From contig CM082576.2 in the NCBI GenBank assembly GCA_040954595.2, positions 17,608,001-17,672,000 on the forward strand: a stretch of DNA of 64,000 bases. The letters are read 5' to 3'. The notes under the pieces are model-generated. The model saw only the letters and a program-made list of their open reading frames with translations. It was not told where the DNA came from and searched no databases. Shown one piece after another: positions 55,281 through 64,000 of the stretch. The position numbers and the translations under genes are program-made. The number at the start of each line of letters is the position of its first letter. Positions within the stretch are counted from its first letter, which is position 1. Source of the DNA: Balanoglossus misakiensis. Lineage: Eukaryota; Hemichordata.

Positions 55281-56032
55281 CTACAGGCACCCCTCAAGTA
55301 GTTCCTGGAAATGGACTCCACGCCCCCGAGCCACCTCCATAGCCACGTCTCCGATGTTGGCCCGGGGGACTGCTCCTTGACTGGCCCCCAGGGTGTACAA
55401 CGGAGAGTTGGTTTCTACCAACAAGCGATCTTCTGGGACTTCCCTCAATCCTGCCATCTGGATCCTGTCGAAGGACTTCACGGCAGCAGTAAATCCGAAA
55501 TAACTTCGTGGGAAACGGCGCCGCCACTCCTTCACTGCTTCTTTGGTCCTCCGGAAGTTGTGGATGTGCAGAGGTTGTTTCCTCCCGCAGGCCGCCTCGG
55601 CTATGACCATCGCCTTTGTGTGTACGTCCAGCACGTACCGGTCCTCTTCCGTCCCCTCCAGGGCGGTGATTGCCGGGAAATCGGTTCCCCCAGCTCAAGC
55701 AAACTGCCGAAGACGTCTTCCTGTTCATACCAAACAGAGGGACCCTCTCTTCGGTCTAGCCCAATATCGCCCTTGGCTATGACGTCGGGATGATCAAACA
55801 GCCTCTGTAACTGACGATACTCGCCACGCCCGAAACGCTGTACCTCCGCAGGGCGGACTCCCACAGCCGCCTTCCACCCTGGATCGCACCGTATGTCGTC
55901 TGGGTATCTGCTTGGCTGTGAATACACTTGCATTCCCCCTACCACGTGAACTGTGTATTGTGGACGCACGGTGTCACTCGGTCGTTCCGTGGCCGGATCG
56001 CTCTGTACGTGCGCATTAAAGGCCCCTGGCAT
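55281..56032 (-). pseudogene. TatD-like (TATDN2-type) metal-dependent nuclease relic
   Basis: TatD proteins are TIM-barrel nucleases that use two metals. The frame reads AFNAHVQSD where AHxH is usual. Then come KAAVGVRPAEVQRF, VIAKGDIGLDR (the conserved E of GEIGLD is D), a shift near 55,690 at a G-run, HIHNFRRTKEAV, RSYFGFTAAVKSF, LREVPEDRLLVETNSP (the usual metal-binding D of ETDSP is N) and NIGDVAMEVARGRG. Length and order fit TATDN2-like proteins. Loss of the HxH second His and the D-to-N change predict no nuclease activity. Such copies are common in some invertebrate genomes. It lies next to a BEL pol relic on the same strand. Confidence 0.7.
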
Positions 56033-56281
56033 GGTGGGCTCTACAGAAAAGCTTCATTTGATGGGCGGTCACTTAAATTTTGAAATCCAAAAGGGGTTAG
56101 TTTGTTTTCGAGTTCATTAAAATGCAACTTTGAGCTCCGTATTTTGCAAAATTTCCTTAAGTGGAAGGGGACACCCCCACACCCACTCCCTTCACTTTTC
56201 TTGTTTTACCAATTCTACCAACTATTGTATTGATTTGTCACACCTCAATTATAAATAAGAAATTGTCGTTGTTTTCGAGGT

Positions 56282-57078
56282 CTATTCCTGGCTTGGATCA
56301 TTACTGTGGAGGGGGTGTAATTCCAGTTTGGTTGATTTGACTTCCTCCTTCAGTAAAGATTGTTGGTCTTGTTTCGTCTCTTCTGGGCACTTAATGGGGA
56401 ATAGCAGTTTCAGTGGTCGATTGATGCACTTCTTGGATGGAAGGAGAACTTTCGCTGCACGATGAGCTCCATCTTCACTCTTGATCACCTTGTGAATTTT
56501 CCCTAAATTCCAAGATGAACGAGGCAAGTTTTCCTTTAAAATTACCACGTCACCAATCTTCGGTCGACTTGATGCTTGGATTCTTGACGAACGTAGGTAG
56601 TTCTGGGTCCGTTCTCTAAGATTCAGAAGATAGTTGTCCTTCCATAAATTCCAGAATCTGTTGAGATGTGCCTGTCCCTTCTTCCATGATTGGATGAGTT
56701 TCTCAGCTGATGGCAGTCTTGGTTTATACTCCGAGGTCAGTTCTATCATCAGGGATTCCAGTCTTCGTATTGAGTGTAAGGAACATTGCTTGTGTTAAAA
56801 TCACCGATGAATTAATGCTGTCATCTACATAATACCAATGGACAAGAGTTGACCACAGCCTCTGTTTCAACTGCTGGTGTGTGCAGCTTGTCGTATGTCA
56901 GACAATGTTTTCCGATAGTTTTCCGTAGACACTTCTTGACTGACCCTACCAATCTCTCGTAGATTCCACCCATCCATGGAGCCTGCTTTATGATAAATGT
57001 CCACTTGATACCTTGATTAGTAACTTCAAGTATGCGAACTATGTTGTCAATTGGCAATAAGAAATTTATACACAACAC
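56282..57078 (-). pseudogene. BEL/Pao pol relic: end of integrase and DUF5641-type domain
   Basis: On the minus strand, NQGIKWTFIIKQAPWMGGIY and ERLVGSVKKCLRK are the third-acid region and end of a BEL/Pao integrase. After a stop at 56,821 and a shifted stretch (VVNSCPL, IRRLESLM), the C-terminal domain is clean at 56,749-56,282: LIQSWKKGQAHLNRFW, QASSRPKIGDVVILKENLPR and SWNLGKIHKV. The W-K-G and GDVV..W.LG pattern is typical of Pao elements. It is unrelated in strand to the BEL element at the right end. Confidence 0.75.
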
Positions 57079-57838
57079 AATTTAAGATGGAACAGCGTCA
57101 CACGTTACGAAAGTGATAGTGGTTCAAACATCATGAATCAGCTGTAATACTTCGTTCATTAAAATCTTCTCTCAACTCTAATAGCAACTAGTAAAGTGTT
57201 GTTGTTACTATTACGTACTCCCATCTTATTAATATTATTAAGATGGGAGTGACGTTGGACGATCGGTGCCGAAGGAAATCCTGTGGGCGACTGACATCCA
57301 CCAGCAATGTTGACAGCCATTTACTCAAATTACCCAGCAACTGTAGGGTACGAAAACCTCACTCAAGCAACCACCTGTTCTTGTGATCCACTTTGCTTGT
57401 CTGTCGACTGTCATTGGAAAATTTGGGAACACGGTATGCACAAATTCTGCATTCCTTTACACCATAAAAAAACATTGTAGAATAAAAAAAATACAAGGTT
57501 AAACTATTGGCTAGTAAAACATGTATATGTTTTCAAAAAGTGGATTTGATTTGAATTACGATCTATTCTCAATGAATATAAATCTACGCTTCTCCACTGA
57601 CGTACATATCCCAACACATTCAACCATCGCTCTCTGAACTCTCTCTGTTCTATTTCTTGATTGTTTCTCCCTTATCCTTGTCCTTGCCCTTCCCTTCCCC
57701 AACCCGTCCAGCACTTGCCGACTGGGTGATCATGACTGACCGTGTTGTAGACAGATTTATCACTTTTCTTCTTTGGATTTCCTTGCGATGGGCTGACGAC
57801 TAACTATTAATTCAAATTAACTATTAATTCAAAAAAAA
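57079..57838. other. No gene seen; small perfect palindrome
   Basis: A 12-bp perfect palindrome, ACTCCCATCTTA..TAAGATGGGAGT, spans 57,217-57,250. Nothing else is supported. Confidence 0.4.
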
Positions 57839-57839
57839 A

Positions 57840-58806
57840 AAAAATCATGATAATTAAGTCAGCCAGGAAACCCATAAATACTGTGGGTAATTTGAGTGTT
57901 GATGGATCCATAATAGATGGTGTTTTATCTACCAACTACTTAGGTTTGTCAATTGATCACAACATGACTTGGAAAACCCACATTGAGAAAGTCACCGATT
58001 CAATCGCTCCATTAGTAGGCATCATTTCCAAAATTCGTTATTTTGATCCCAGGTCTACACTTATTCTCATCCACAATTCCCTGATTTTACCATGTATTTG
58101 TTATTGCATTGAAGTATGCGGCAACACATAGTCTACCTTTCTCCATGCAATTCTCAACCTGCAAAAAAAAAAATAGTACGTCTCGTCACTTTTTCGGACC
58201 CTTGTACACAATCAGCTCCCCTCTTCCGACAGCTCAATATTCTTGATATCCACAAGCAATGTAGATTAAGCACCTGTTTACTAGAATAGTCGTTTTATAC
58301 ACAGTGTACATCATTACCTCGACCAACTGCCTCATGATTATCCAACACGTCTTGCAACACATGACAACTTTTATATTCCAAAAGTAAATCCTTCCATAAT
58401 TCAACATAGTCTCAAATATGCTGCCACCAAACACTGGAATTCACTGCCAGACAAACTGAAACAAATCCACAATAGAACTGCCTTTAAGATGCAGTTAAGG
58501 GAACACCTTTTTTCAAGTACTTGATCTGTACCCCAGTCTTTTCAGCATGCCCCGTCACCTTTCTGTTGTTTGTCTTTCTTGACCAGTACTTTCTTAAATA
58601 GTTTTTTTCGTCAGTCTCAGATATTGTATAATATTTACTTACCCGATACTTAGGTGCCAGAAACTCGACTAGTTCTTAAGAACTATATTTTGTGGCTCCT
58701 GCCAGAAAATGTTTTTATTTTCTATTGTACTCTATAATTTTGATGTAAATGCTTCCTATCATTTTTTTGGGCAAATAAATTATTATTATCATTATTATTA
58801 TTATTT
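57840..58806 (+). pseudogene. LINE-3-family fragment (RT C-terminus and tail)
   Basis: It reads NYLGLSIDHNMTWKTHI, IISKIRYFDPRSTL and LILPCICYCIEV, a near paralogue of LINE-3 at 38,167-38,900. It then breaks at an A-run (58,160-58,171) and continues in other frames through QSAPLFRQLNILDI and KHWNSLPDKLKQ to REHLFSST and a stop at about 58,527. The tail is (ATT)n at 58,780-58,806. The YADD box and everything upstream are missing. Confidence 0.7.
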
Positions 58807-58845
58807 TCCCGACCAATTTTATCTAGCAGCTATTTCCTATATTGA

Positions 58846-59591
58846 TTATTTGCGTTGCGGAATATCGCCGAACAATATTATTGAACAATTGGACATTTGC
58901 TTCAGACTCTTAATCAACAAACAGGCGTTTCCAAGCAAATTTACATCATCGAGCAACTTATTTTCGGTTTGACTAATAACTTTGCCCCAAAGCTTTCCAA
59001 ATGCATACGTCGTCTTTCTACTTGACAAAAAGTCAAAGGCATTGTAAGAAATATGCTGAAGCGACCGTCTTATCTTTTGTCGCCTGACTGTCTCTTCTAA
59101 GCTAGATTTTTCAGTCGATGTTTCAAGAAGCTGAGAATCTGAAGCTTCAAACATGGTTAACAAATTCAGTATTGCTTTCCATTTCTCGTACTTAGCACGG
59201 TCACTATACATTATTCTTCTCAATTTAGCAGTGACTGAATATTTTACTTTGGCAACACAACGGCCACCCAGATACCGCAGCTTTCCCAACCCACTTTCTG
59301 ATGCACGTATCGTTGATCTCGGAATGTCTACTTTCTCAACCTGATCCCGTAGAATTTTCTCTTCTACATGTTTGAACACCCTTGCTCTGAGTGCATCAGC
59401 ACTGTTCATTACACTGCCATACTAGTCCGTGTTCGGTTGGTGTCCCAGGAGATCACGGATTGAAGTGTTGAACTCATCGAATTTAACAAACCGATCATAC
59501 GTCTTGAGGAGAGAAGTCGACTCCTTTGTGTACTGCCCTCGAATCTTAAATATAAAATGTGCGTGGGATCAAAACATAAATTACAAAACAC
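58846..59591 (-). CDS. Unrecognised basic protein fragment
   Basis: A 187-codon minus frame (59,409-58,846) continues from an upstream frame (59,591-59,412; NTSIRDLLGHQ readable in a shifted frame). It contains VDIPRSTIRASESGLGKLRY, GGRCVAKVKYSV, RIMYSDRAKYEKW and RKTTYAFGKLWGK. It is basic and helical, with no membrane segment. The GKLRYLGGRCVAK phrase recalls the middle part of transposon-linked proteins that I cannot name. A TAG-type break near 59,418 separates the two parts. It could be a fragment of a DNA transposon or a host gene. Confidence 0.35.
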
Positions 59592-59604
59592 CGTTTGTTA
59601 TTCT

Positions 59605-59810
59605 ACATGTGGGTATATAGTGAATGAACGTTCAACCACACACAACTTCCATCCCTCTTATGGACAGGAGAGTGAAAAAACTCGCCAAAATGAATAATCG
59701 TTCTTTACCATTTATTAATTTTGGGCGAGTTTTTACTCTCATATCATACAAGTGGGATGAAAATTAAAGTTTTGTGTGGTTGATCATTGAAGCACTATAT
59801 ATCCACATGT
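59605..59810. repeat. Foldback hairpin v (about 100-nt arms)
   Basis: Outer arms are ACATGTGGGTATATAGTG and CACTATATATCCACATGT. Inner arms are GAAAAAACTCGCC.AAAATGAATAA and TTATTAATTTTGGGCGAG. Mismatches are of mixed type and not mainly G.A, so it is a plainer palindrome than ii and iii. Confidence 0.7.
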
Positions 59811-59944
59811 ACATTAACATAAACAGTGTCTTGTATCAAACATAATTAATGGGAAAAAGGCAGCGAGAGAGAGACTTTGTCCCTTTAACGTGTTTGTTGA
59901 GGTTTGATAAAATCGACCTTCGAGAGAAACTAAATCATCTACTT

Positions 59945-60166
59945 AGAGGTTATAAACGGCTAGCGAGAGTATTTGGTTGCGGATGTAAGACCTCTCAGGT
60001 GAAAATTAGCATATTTGGGTGAAATAATCACCTCGCTTCGCTCAGGTGATTATTTCCCGCCAAATATGCTTTCGCTCTGGTGATTATTTCCCGCCAAATA
60101 TGCTAATTTTCACCTGATATGTCTTATTTCTGTACCAAATACCCGAGCGCACCGTTTATAACCTCT
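59945..60166. repeat. Foldback hairpin iv, copy 1
   Basis: Outer arms are AGAGGTTATAAACGG and CCGTTTATAACCTCT, inner arms CAGGTGAAAATTAGCATATT and AATATGCTAATTTTCACCTG. A duplicated inner segment (GGTGATTATTTCCCGCC twice) adds a second stem option. One internal loop has GCGAG facing GAGCG, which allows tandem G.A pairs. Copies are at 60,399-60,620 and 60,853-61,074. Confidence 0.8.
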
Positions 60167-60193
60167 AATTATAAGATTTTATTTTCCGAACAG

Positions 60194-60306
60194 GGGACGG
60201 TAGTGGCGTGAATGTCTTTGTTTTTGATAGTGGTATACGTTTTACTCACAACGAGTTTGGTGGGAAAGCAGTTCGATATTCCGATTCCGTCGGGGATGGA
60301 AGAAAT
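60194..60306 (+). CDS. Subtilase (S8) catalytic-Asp exon, copy 1
   Basis: Subtilisin-like serine proteases use an Asp-His-Ser triad. This 113-nt exon is bounded by TTTTCCGAACAG and AAT-GTAAGT. It encodes GDGSGVNVFVFDSGIRF and on to GDGRN, in which the D of VFDSG is the catalytic Asp. It enters in phase 1 (two bases complete a split codon) and leaves in phase 0, and it joins the His exon at 61,722 in frame. The wording is closest to proteinase K-like (S8A) enzymes. Upstream exons (signal peptide, propeptide) are not found in the window. Its two copies have the same coding sequence. Confidence 0.85.
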
Positions 60307-60647
60307 GTAAGTTTGTTTAATACTGTGACTTTGTCCCTTTAACGTGTTTGTTGAGGTTTGATAAAATCGACCTTCGAGAGAAACTAAATCATCTACTTAG
60401 AGGTTATAAACGGCTAGCGAGAGTATTTGGTTGCGGATGTAAGACCTCTCAGGTGAAAATTAGCATATTTGGGTGAAATAATCACCTCGCTTCGCTCAGG
60501 TGATTATTTCCCGCCAAATATGCTTTCGCTCTGGTGATTATTTCCCGCCAAATATGCTAATTTTCACCTGATATGTCTTATTTCTGTACCAAATACCCGA
60601 GCGCACCGTTTATAACCTCTAATTATAAGATTTTATTTTCCGAACAG

Positions 60648-60760
60648 GGGACGGTAGTGGCGTGAATGTCTTTGTTTTTGATAGTGGTATACGTTTTACT
60701 CACAACGAGTTTGGTGGGAAAGCAGTTCGATATTCCGATTCCGTCGGGGATGGAAGAAAT
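60648..60760 (+). CDS. Subtilase catalytic-Asp exon, copy 2
   Basis: Identical in coding sequence and splice sites to 60,194-60,306. If spliced after copy 1, its first codons would read GGG ACG GTA GTG GCG TGA, a stop at the sixth codon. Only one copy can therefore be used in a functional mRNA. Confidence 0.8.
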
Positions 60761-61101
60761 GTAAGTTTGTTTAATACTGTGACTTTGTCCCTTTAACGTG
60801 TTTGTTGAGGTTTGATAAAATTGACCTTCGAGAGAAACTAAATCATCTACTTAGAGGTTATAAACGGCTAGCGAGAGTATTTGGTTGCGGATGTAAGACC
60901 TCTCAGGTGAAAATTAGCATATTTGGGTGAAATAATCACCTCGCTTCGCTCAGGTGATTATTTCCCGCCAAATATGCTTTCGCTCTGGTGATTATTTCCC
61001 GCCAAATATGCTAATTTTCACCTGATATGTCTTATTTCCGTACCAAATACCCGAGCGCACCGTTTATAACCTCTAATTATAAGATTTTATTTTCCGAACA
61101 G

Positions 61102-61214
61102 GGGACGGTAGTGGCGTGAATGTCTTTGTTTTTGATAGTGGTATACGTTTTACTCACAACGAGTTTGGTGGGAAAGCAGTTCGATATTCCGATTCCGTCG
61201 GGGATGGAAGAAAT
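61102..61214 (+). CDS. Subtilase catalytic-Asp exon, copy 3
   Basis: Third copy, the one nearest to the His exon and the simplest partner for it. Coding sequence and splice sites are the same as in copies 1 and 2; the intronic part carries two single-base differences. Confidence 0.8.
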
Positions 61215-61235
61215 GTAAGTTTGTTTAATACTGTG

Positions 61236-61721
61236 AACCAATGCAGATGTCTTATATTCTACCTAAAATGAGAACAGGAATTACCATATTATCAAACAAT
61301 CACAACATTTACAAAAAACAAACAAACAAAAAACGAACAAAAAACAAGCAACCTTCAGAGCAGTCGTCAGTGTAGTTGAACATGTGTAGCTTATGAACAA
61401 TTATCAGATTTTAGCATAATCAACAGTATGTATTTGTCCATGTATTGCGACCCTGTGTCAAACAACCGAAAAACTCACGACGCAATACAATGAATTCAGT
61501 TTAAGTTGCACAGTATTATTTGCAATAAGAATGTATTACTTTATAAGCAAAAAAAATCTAACCTAATGTCAACATATATTTTTCTATTACTTTATCCTGT
61601 TTCATTTCAATTGAGACTGGCAGCAGTTGATGCAATCACGCACTCTGTTTCCTACCATCTGGAGTGGCCATATGGTCACCTGTCGTAATGTTTGCCATTT
61701 TGAGTGATCCTTATTATATAG
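61236..61721 (+). other. Subtilase intron
   Basis: AT-rich intron that ends in CCTTATTATATAG. Nothing else is supported. Confidence 0.5.
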
Positions 61722-61863
61722 GGCGACGACTGTAACGGGCATGGTACTCACGTTGCTGGTACAATTGGAGGAAACACTGTTGGCGTTGCACCTGGTGTTA
61801 CTTTACACTCAGTTCGAGTTTTGGATTGCGACAATGCTGGGTCAAGCTCTAATATTATTGCGG
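61722..61863 (+). CDS. Subtilase catalytic-His exon
   Basis: The exon follows the acceptor TTATTATATAG and stops at GCGG before GTGAGG. It encodes [16 protein letters not shown], with the catalytic His in the GHGTH motif, followed by [17 protein letters not shown] and SSSNIIA. It is 142 nt, phase 0 in and phase 1 out, and fits both the Asp exon (upstream) and the exon at 62,008 (GCT codon across the splice). The motif order and spacing are standard for S8A subtilases. No lesion is visible. Confidence 0.9.
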
Positions 61864-62007
61864 GTGAGGCCAGCTGATTACAGAAACCAATATCTTTACA
61901 AATGTTCTTGAATTTTTGTTGTTTTAAATATAAAAGTTTACAATACTAAATTTTCATATTTCTTTTTGAAGAAGCTCCGAATATTCCATACTCATTCTTC
62001 TTTAAAG

Positions 62008-62081
62008 CTATGGATGACGTCACCGCTTCCAACATGTTACCTGCAGTGGTTTCTATGTCATTAAGCGGTGGACGTTCTTAC
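62008..62081 (+). pseudogene. Subtilase exon truncated by a BEL/Pao insertion
   Basis: After the acceptor TTCTTCTTTAAAG, the exon reads AMDDVTASNMLPAVVSMSLS and GGRSY. This is the substrate-binding strand region (VVSMSL.GG) that precedes the catalytic Ser in S8 enzymes. At 62,082 the sequence switches to the LTR of a BEL element (TGTCATGG). Read through, the chimeric exon reaches TAA about 20 nt into the LTR. The catalytic Ser exon is not in the window; it may lie beyond the element. This haplotype probably encodes no active enzyme. Confidence 0.75.
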
Positions 62082-62342
62082 TGTCATGGAATCTCCACGA
62101 ATTAACAAGCACAATATACTGAATGGACTTACTAGTTTGCATAACTATGCATTTCCCACAATCCACTGTAATCTGCTTGCCCTCTCCCTGATGAACACAC
62201 ACATAAGTGTTCAACCAAAGTTTAAGTTTCTTTTCCAGACTTATAAAGTGGAATGTAATTTCCCATTGTGTATATACGTTTTTATGTTTTTATGGTATTC
62301 TCGCCAAAAAATGAGAAGAAAAAACTATCCCAGTCTGCTACA
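62082..62342 (+). repeat. 5' LTR of a BEL/Pao element
   Basis: It starts TGTCATGG inside the subtilase exon and ends GCTACA, followed immediately by a primer-binding site. The deduced length is 261 bp. The 3' LTR lies outside the window, so the limits rest on the TG..CA ends and the primer site. Confidence 0.6.
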
Positions 62343-62360
62343 TGGTGCCGAAACCCGGGA
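62343..62360 (+). promoter_or_regulatory. Primer-binding site of the BEL/Pao element
   Basis: TGGTGCCGAAACCCGGGA starts with TGG (the complement of a tRNA CCA end), directly after the LTR. The matching tRNA was not assigned. Confidence 0.6.
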
Positions 62361-62628
62361 ATGAACACTTGGATCTTCAGATGTGGACCGAAGACTTGGA
62401 CTGATGGACGAACTGAAGACTTGGACGTACTGGAGACTTGGACTGAAGACTTGGACTGAAGACTGAACAAGCTGACCAGAAGTAGGACAGAAGCCTGAGG
62501 AGCCTGACTGAACTGATGAAGATTTCCGACTTCAACTGGCGATCTCAGAGCTCTACTACGTGGTGAGTCACAGAACATTGCTGAACTTTCTTCATGAAAT
62601 CTGCGTTCGAAGTTGATAAACCTTCAAA
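62361..62628 (+). other. Leader of the BEL/Pao element
   Basis: It contains a short degenerate repeat of GACTTGGACTGAAGAC (about 62,390-62,465). No protein is supported before the gag ATG. Confidence 0.5.
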
Positions 62629-64000
62629 ATGTCGCTGTCCCATTTGAAAGGTGTGAGGACGAGATATATGAACCTGTTAGAAAAGGAAGTTGCCAAAGCA
62701 GACCCTCTCCTAAGACGGAAAATTGAACCAGAGGATTTAGGCAATTATATTTGGAACATTAACTCGTTGAAATCTAAACTGGAGGATTACTCAGAAAAAC
62801 TGGAACGTGTCAACGAAAAAATATCTCTAGCATGTGAACAGATAGCCGACAAAGAAGTATTGGAAAAATTGGAACGTGACTGGCAGAAATCTGCGAACCT
62901 TCTTTCAACTGTAGAAGATTGCATTTACGAATTAACTGCCACCGAGAAACAATGCCAATATGAAAGGACTGTGGAGAAAAGCAGCCTGGAAAAACGGATC
63001 GAAAAACTAGTGGAATGTCAAATCCAAATGCAACTCCAGACCAAGGAACTATTACAGGCCCAACTCAATCCACATCCTGATCAAGGTTCATCGAATGAAA
63101 CTCGAGGCATTGCTGTGAAACTACCGAAACTAGACTTGATGTGCTTTGTCGGGGATGTTCTGAACTGGAAGGAATTCTGGGATGGCTTCGAGTCAACAAT
63201 TCACAAAAACTCTAAACTGTCTACTATAGAGAAGTTCAACTACCTGAAAGGCCAACTGAAAGGTGAAGCATTAGAAGCTATCTCTGGTATTACCCTTACA
63301 AATGAAAACTATGCTACTGCTGTCGAGTTACTTAAAGACAGATTTGGTGACCAGCAAACTGTTATCAACGCCCATTACAACTTGATTGTGAATCTGCCAG
63401 CTACACCCAACCAAACCAGTAAGTTAAGAACTCTGTATGACACTATTGAGAAACACTTGCGATGCCTAGAGGCTATTGGCCAGGATGTCAATCAAGATAT
63501 CTTTATCTCTTTGATAACATCTAAACTTCCCAAAGACGTGCTATTTCAGCTGGAAATGCAGAAGGGCAGAACTGACAGGTGGACGGTCCAGAAACTTAGG
63601 CATCTTCTTGGCGCTTATGATGGAGCTGCGGAATCTGCAGAACAGCAAACTTCACCACAATCTTCATCCTCCCATGACAGATGGAACTCCAAGAACCCAC
63701 CAAAGGTATCTATGAAATTATCCCAAAGGTCATCTGCAGAAGCTCTGATTGTTGTGGAAAAAAGTAACTCTGGCGACACTGTTGAAAAGGTAAAGCCCAG
63801 AAGAATGTGTATATACTGTAACCAGCCTCACTGGAGTGATCAATGCCAGAATTATGCTACAATTGAAGCTAGAAAGGAAAATATAAAAGGTAACTGTTAT
63901 ATTTGTCTAAAGAAAGGACATTTGCTGAAAGACTGTCGTGTGGATAAACCTTGCTTCTTCTGTCGTCAAAGAAAGAATCACCACAGTAGTCTATGCCAGA
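62629..64000 (+). CDS. BEL/Pao Gag (DUF1759-type), open to the window edge
   Basis: Gag forms the element's particles. ATG 62,629 (MSLSHLKGVRTRYMNLL) opens a frame with no stop through 64,000, at least 457 codons. Parts in order: an N-terminal coiled coil (about residues 20-145), then the Pao-type capsid region with VKLPKLDLMCFVGDVLNW, FWDGFESTIHKN, FNYLKGQLKGEA and LLKDRFGD (about 160-245), then a Ser-rich linker. Three Cys/His knuckles follow: CIYCNQPHWSDQC, CYICLKKGHLLKDC and CFFCRQRKNHHSSLC (about 403-456). Protease, RT, RNase H and integrase would follow outside the window. The clean frame suggests a young, possibly autonomous element. Confidence 0.9.
   Translation, partial: MSLSHLKGVRTRYMNLLEKEVAKADPLLRRKIEPEDLGNYIWNINSLKSKLEDYSEKLERVNEKISLACEQIADKEVLEKLERDWQKSANLLSTVEDCIYELTATEKQCQYERTVEKSSLEKRIEKLVECQIQMQLQTKELLQAQLNPHPDQGSSNETRGIAVKLPKLDLMCFVGDVLNWKEFWDGFESTIHKNSKLSTIEKFNYLKGQLKGEALEAISGITLTNENYATAVELLKDRFGDQQTVINAHYNLIVNLPATPNQTSKLRTLYDTIEKHLRCLEAIGQDVNQDIFISLITSKLPKDVLFQLEMQKGRTDRWTVQKLRHLLGAYDGAAESAEQQTSPQSSSSHDRWNSKNPPKVSMKLSQRSSAEALIVVEKSNSGDTVEKVKPRRMCIYCNQPHWSDQCQNYATIEARKENIKGNCYICLKKGHLLKDCRVDKPCFFCRQRKNHHSSLCQ

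Larger units (their letters stand above)
59874..61235. repeat. Three tandem 454-bp units, each with a hairpin and a subtilase exon
   Basis: Units are 59,874-60,327, 60,328-60,781 and 60,782-61,235. The only differences seen are in unit 3 (C to T near 60,823 and T to C near 61,040). Each unit has an inverted repeat of about 220 nt (hairpin iv), then 27 nt including a 3' splice site, then a 113-nt exon and its donor. Confidence 0.95.

Noticed and set aside
57217-57250. Perfect 12-bp palindrome as a terminator or origin
   Set aside because: It is isolated, AT-centred and near no gene; no function can be supported.
59605-59810. Hairpin v as a further member of the G.A class
   Set aside because: Its mismatches include A.A, G.G, T.T and A.C, so it does not follow the rule.

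Overview
The window looks like nuclear DNA of a marine invertebrate metazoan. Spliced exons, AT-rich introns and a very dense, mixed load of eukaryotic mobile elements show this. The mix includes CR1/Jockey-type LINEs, DIRS-like, Ty3/Gypsy, BEL/Pao, Crypton, hAT, an IS3-like eukaryotic transposase and many MITEs and foldbacks. Such a mix occurs in amphioxus, hemichordates, molluscs and corals; I cannot name the species. No rRNA, credible tRNA, CRISPR or bacterial-type operon was seen.

Layout. 1-4,700: interspersed repeat R1, five tandem 239-bp units that each carry a perfect DR1 nuclear-receptor-type motif, and eight 145-bp units. 4,769-6,278: decayed Crypton-type tyrosine recombinase with introns. 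6,638-7,223: TTAA-flanked MITE. 7,926-13,754: two-exon DDE transposase whose intron holds a 5'-truncated LINE (LINE-B) and a young gag-only LTR element. 14,028-21,800: perfect head-to-tail duplication of 3.89 kb, carrying MITEs, long hairpins, R1 and the last exon of an unknown gene whose upstream parts lie near 22.6-23.4 kb. 24.9-30.7 kb: nearly full-length CR1-like LINE-A, interrupted by a second LINE-B copy that makes an in-frame chimeric ORF. 30.7-41.6 kb: DIRS-like element split by a 6.9-kb composite insertion with a 7-bp target-site duplication. 41.6-44.4 kb: Gypsy pol fragment. 45.4-55.0 kb: minus-strand TTF-zinc-finger/hAT gene with intact splice sites but broken frames, with MITEs and R1 in its introns. 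55.3-57.1 kb: TatD-like relic and BEL pol relic. 57.8-59.6 kb: LINE fragment and an unrecognised ORF. 59.9-62.1 kb: part of a host subtilase (S8) gene with one exon present three times in 454-bp tandem units, cut by a BEL/Pao element whose gag runs off the end.

The most unusual signal is a set of long foldback hairpins built to one plan. Two hairpins with different stem sequence (14,978-15,119 and 34,153-34,295) have 69/70-nt arms, a 4-nt loop and the same ATAA..TTAT base. In the first, all nine mismatches are G.A; in the second all six mismatches are G.A, plus one wobble and one bulge. The tandem G.A blocks fall at the same heights in both stems. These two, and a third family, sit directly beside a MITE whose TIR core is ATTATATTA, always with the same polarity. 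This fits a strand-specific, structure-selected mobile module that I do not recognise.
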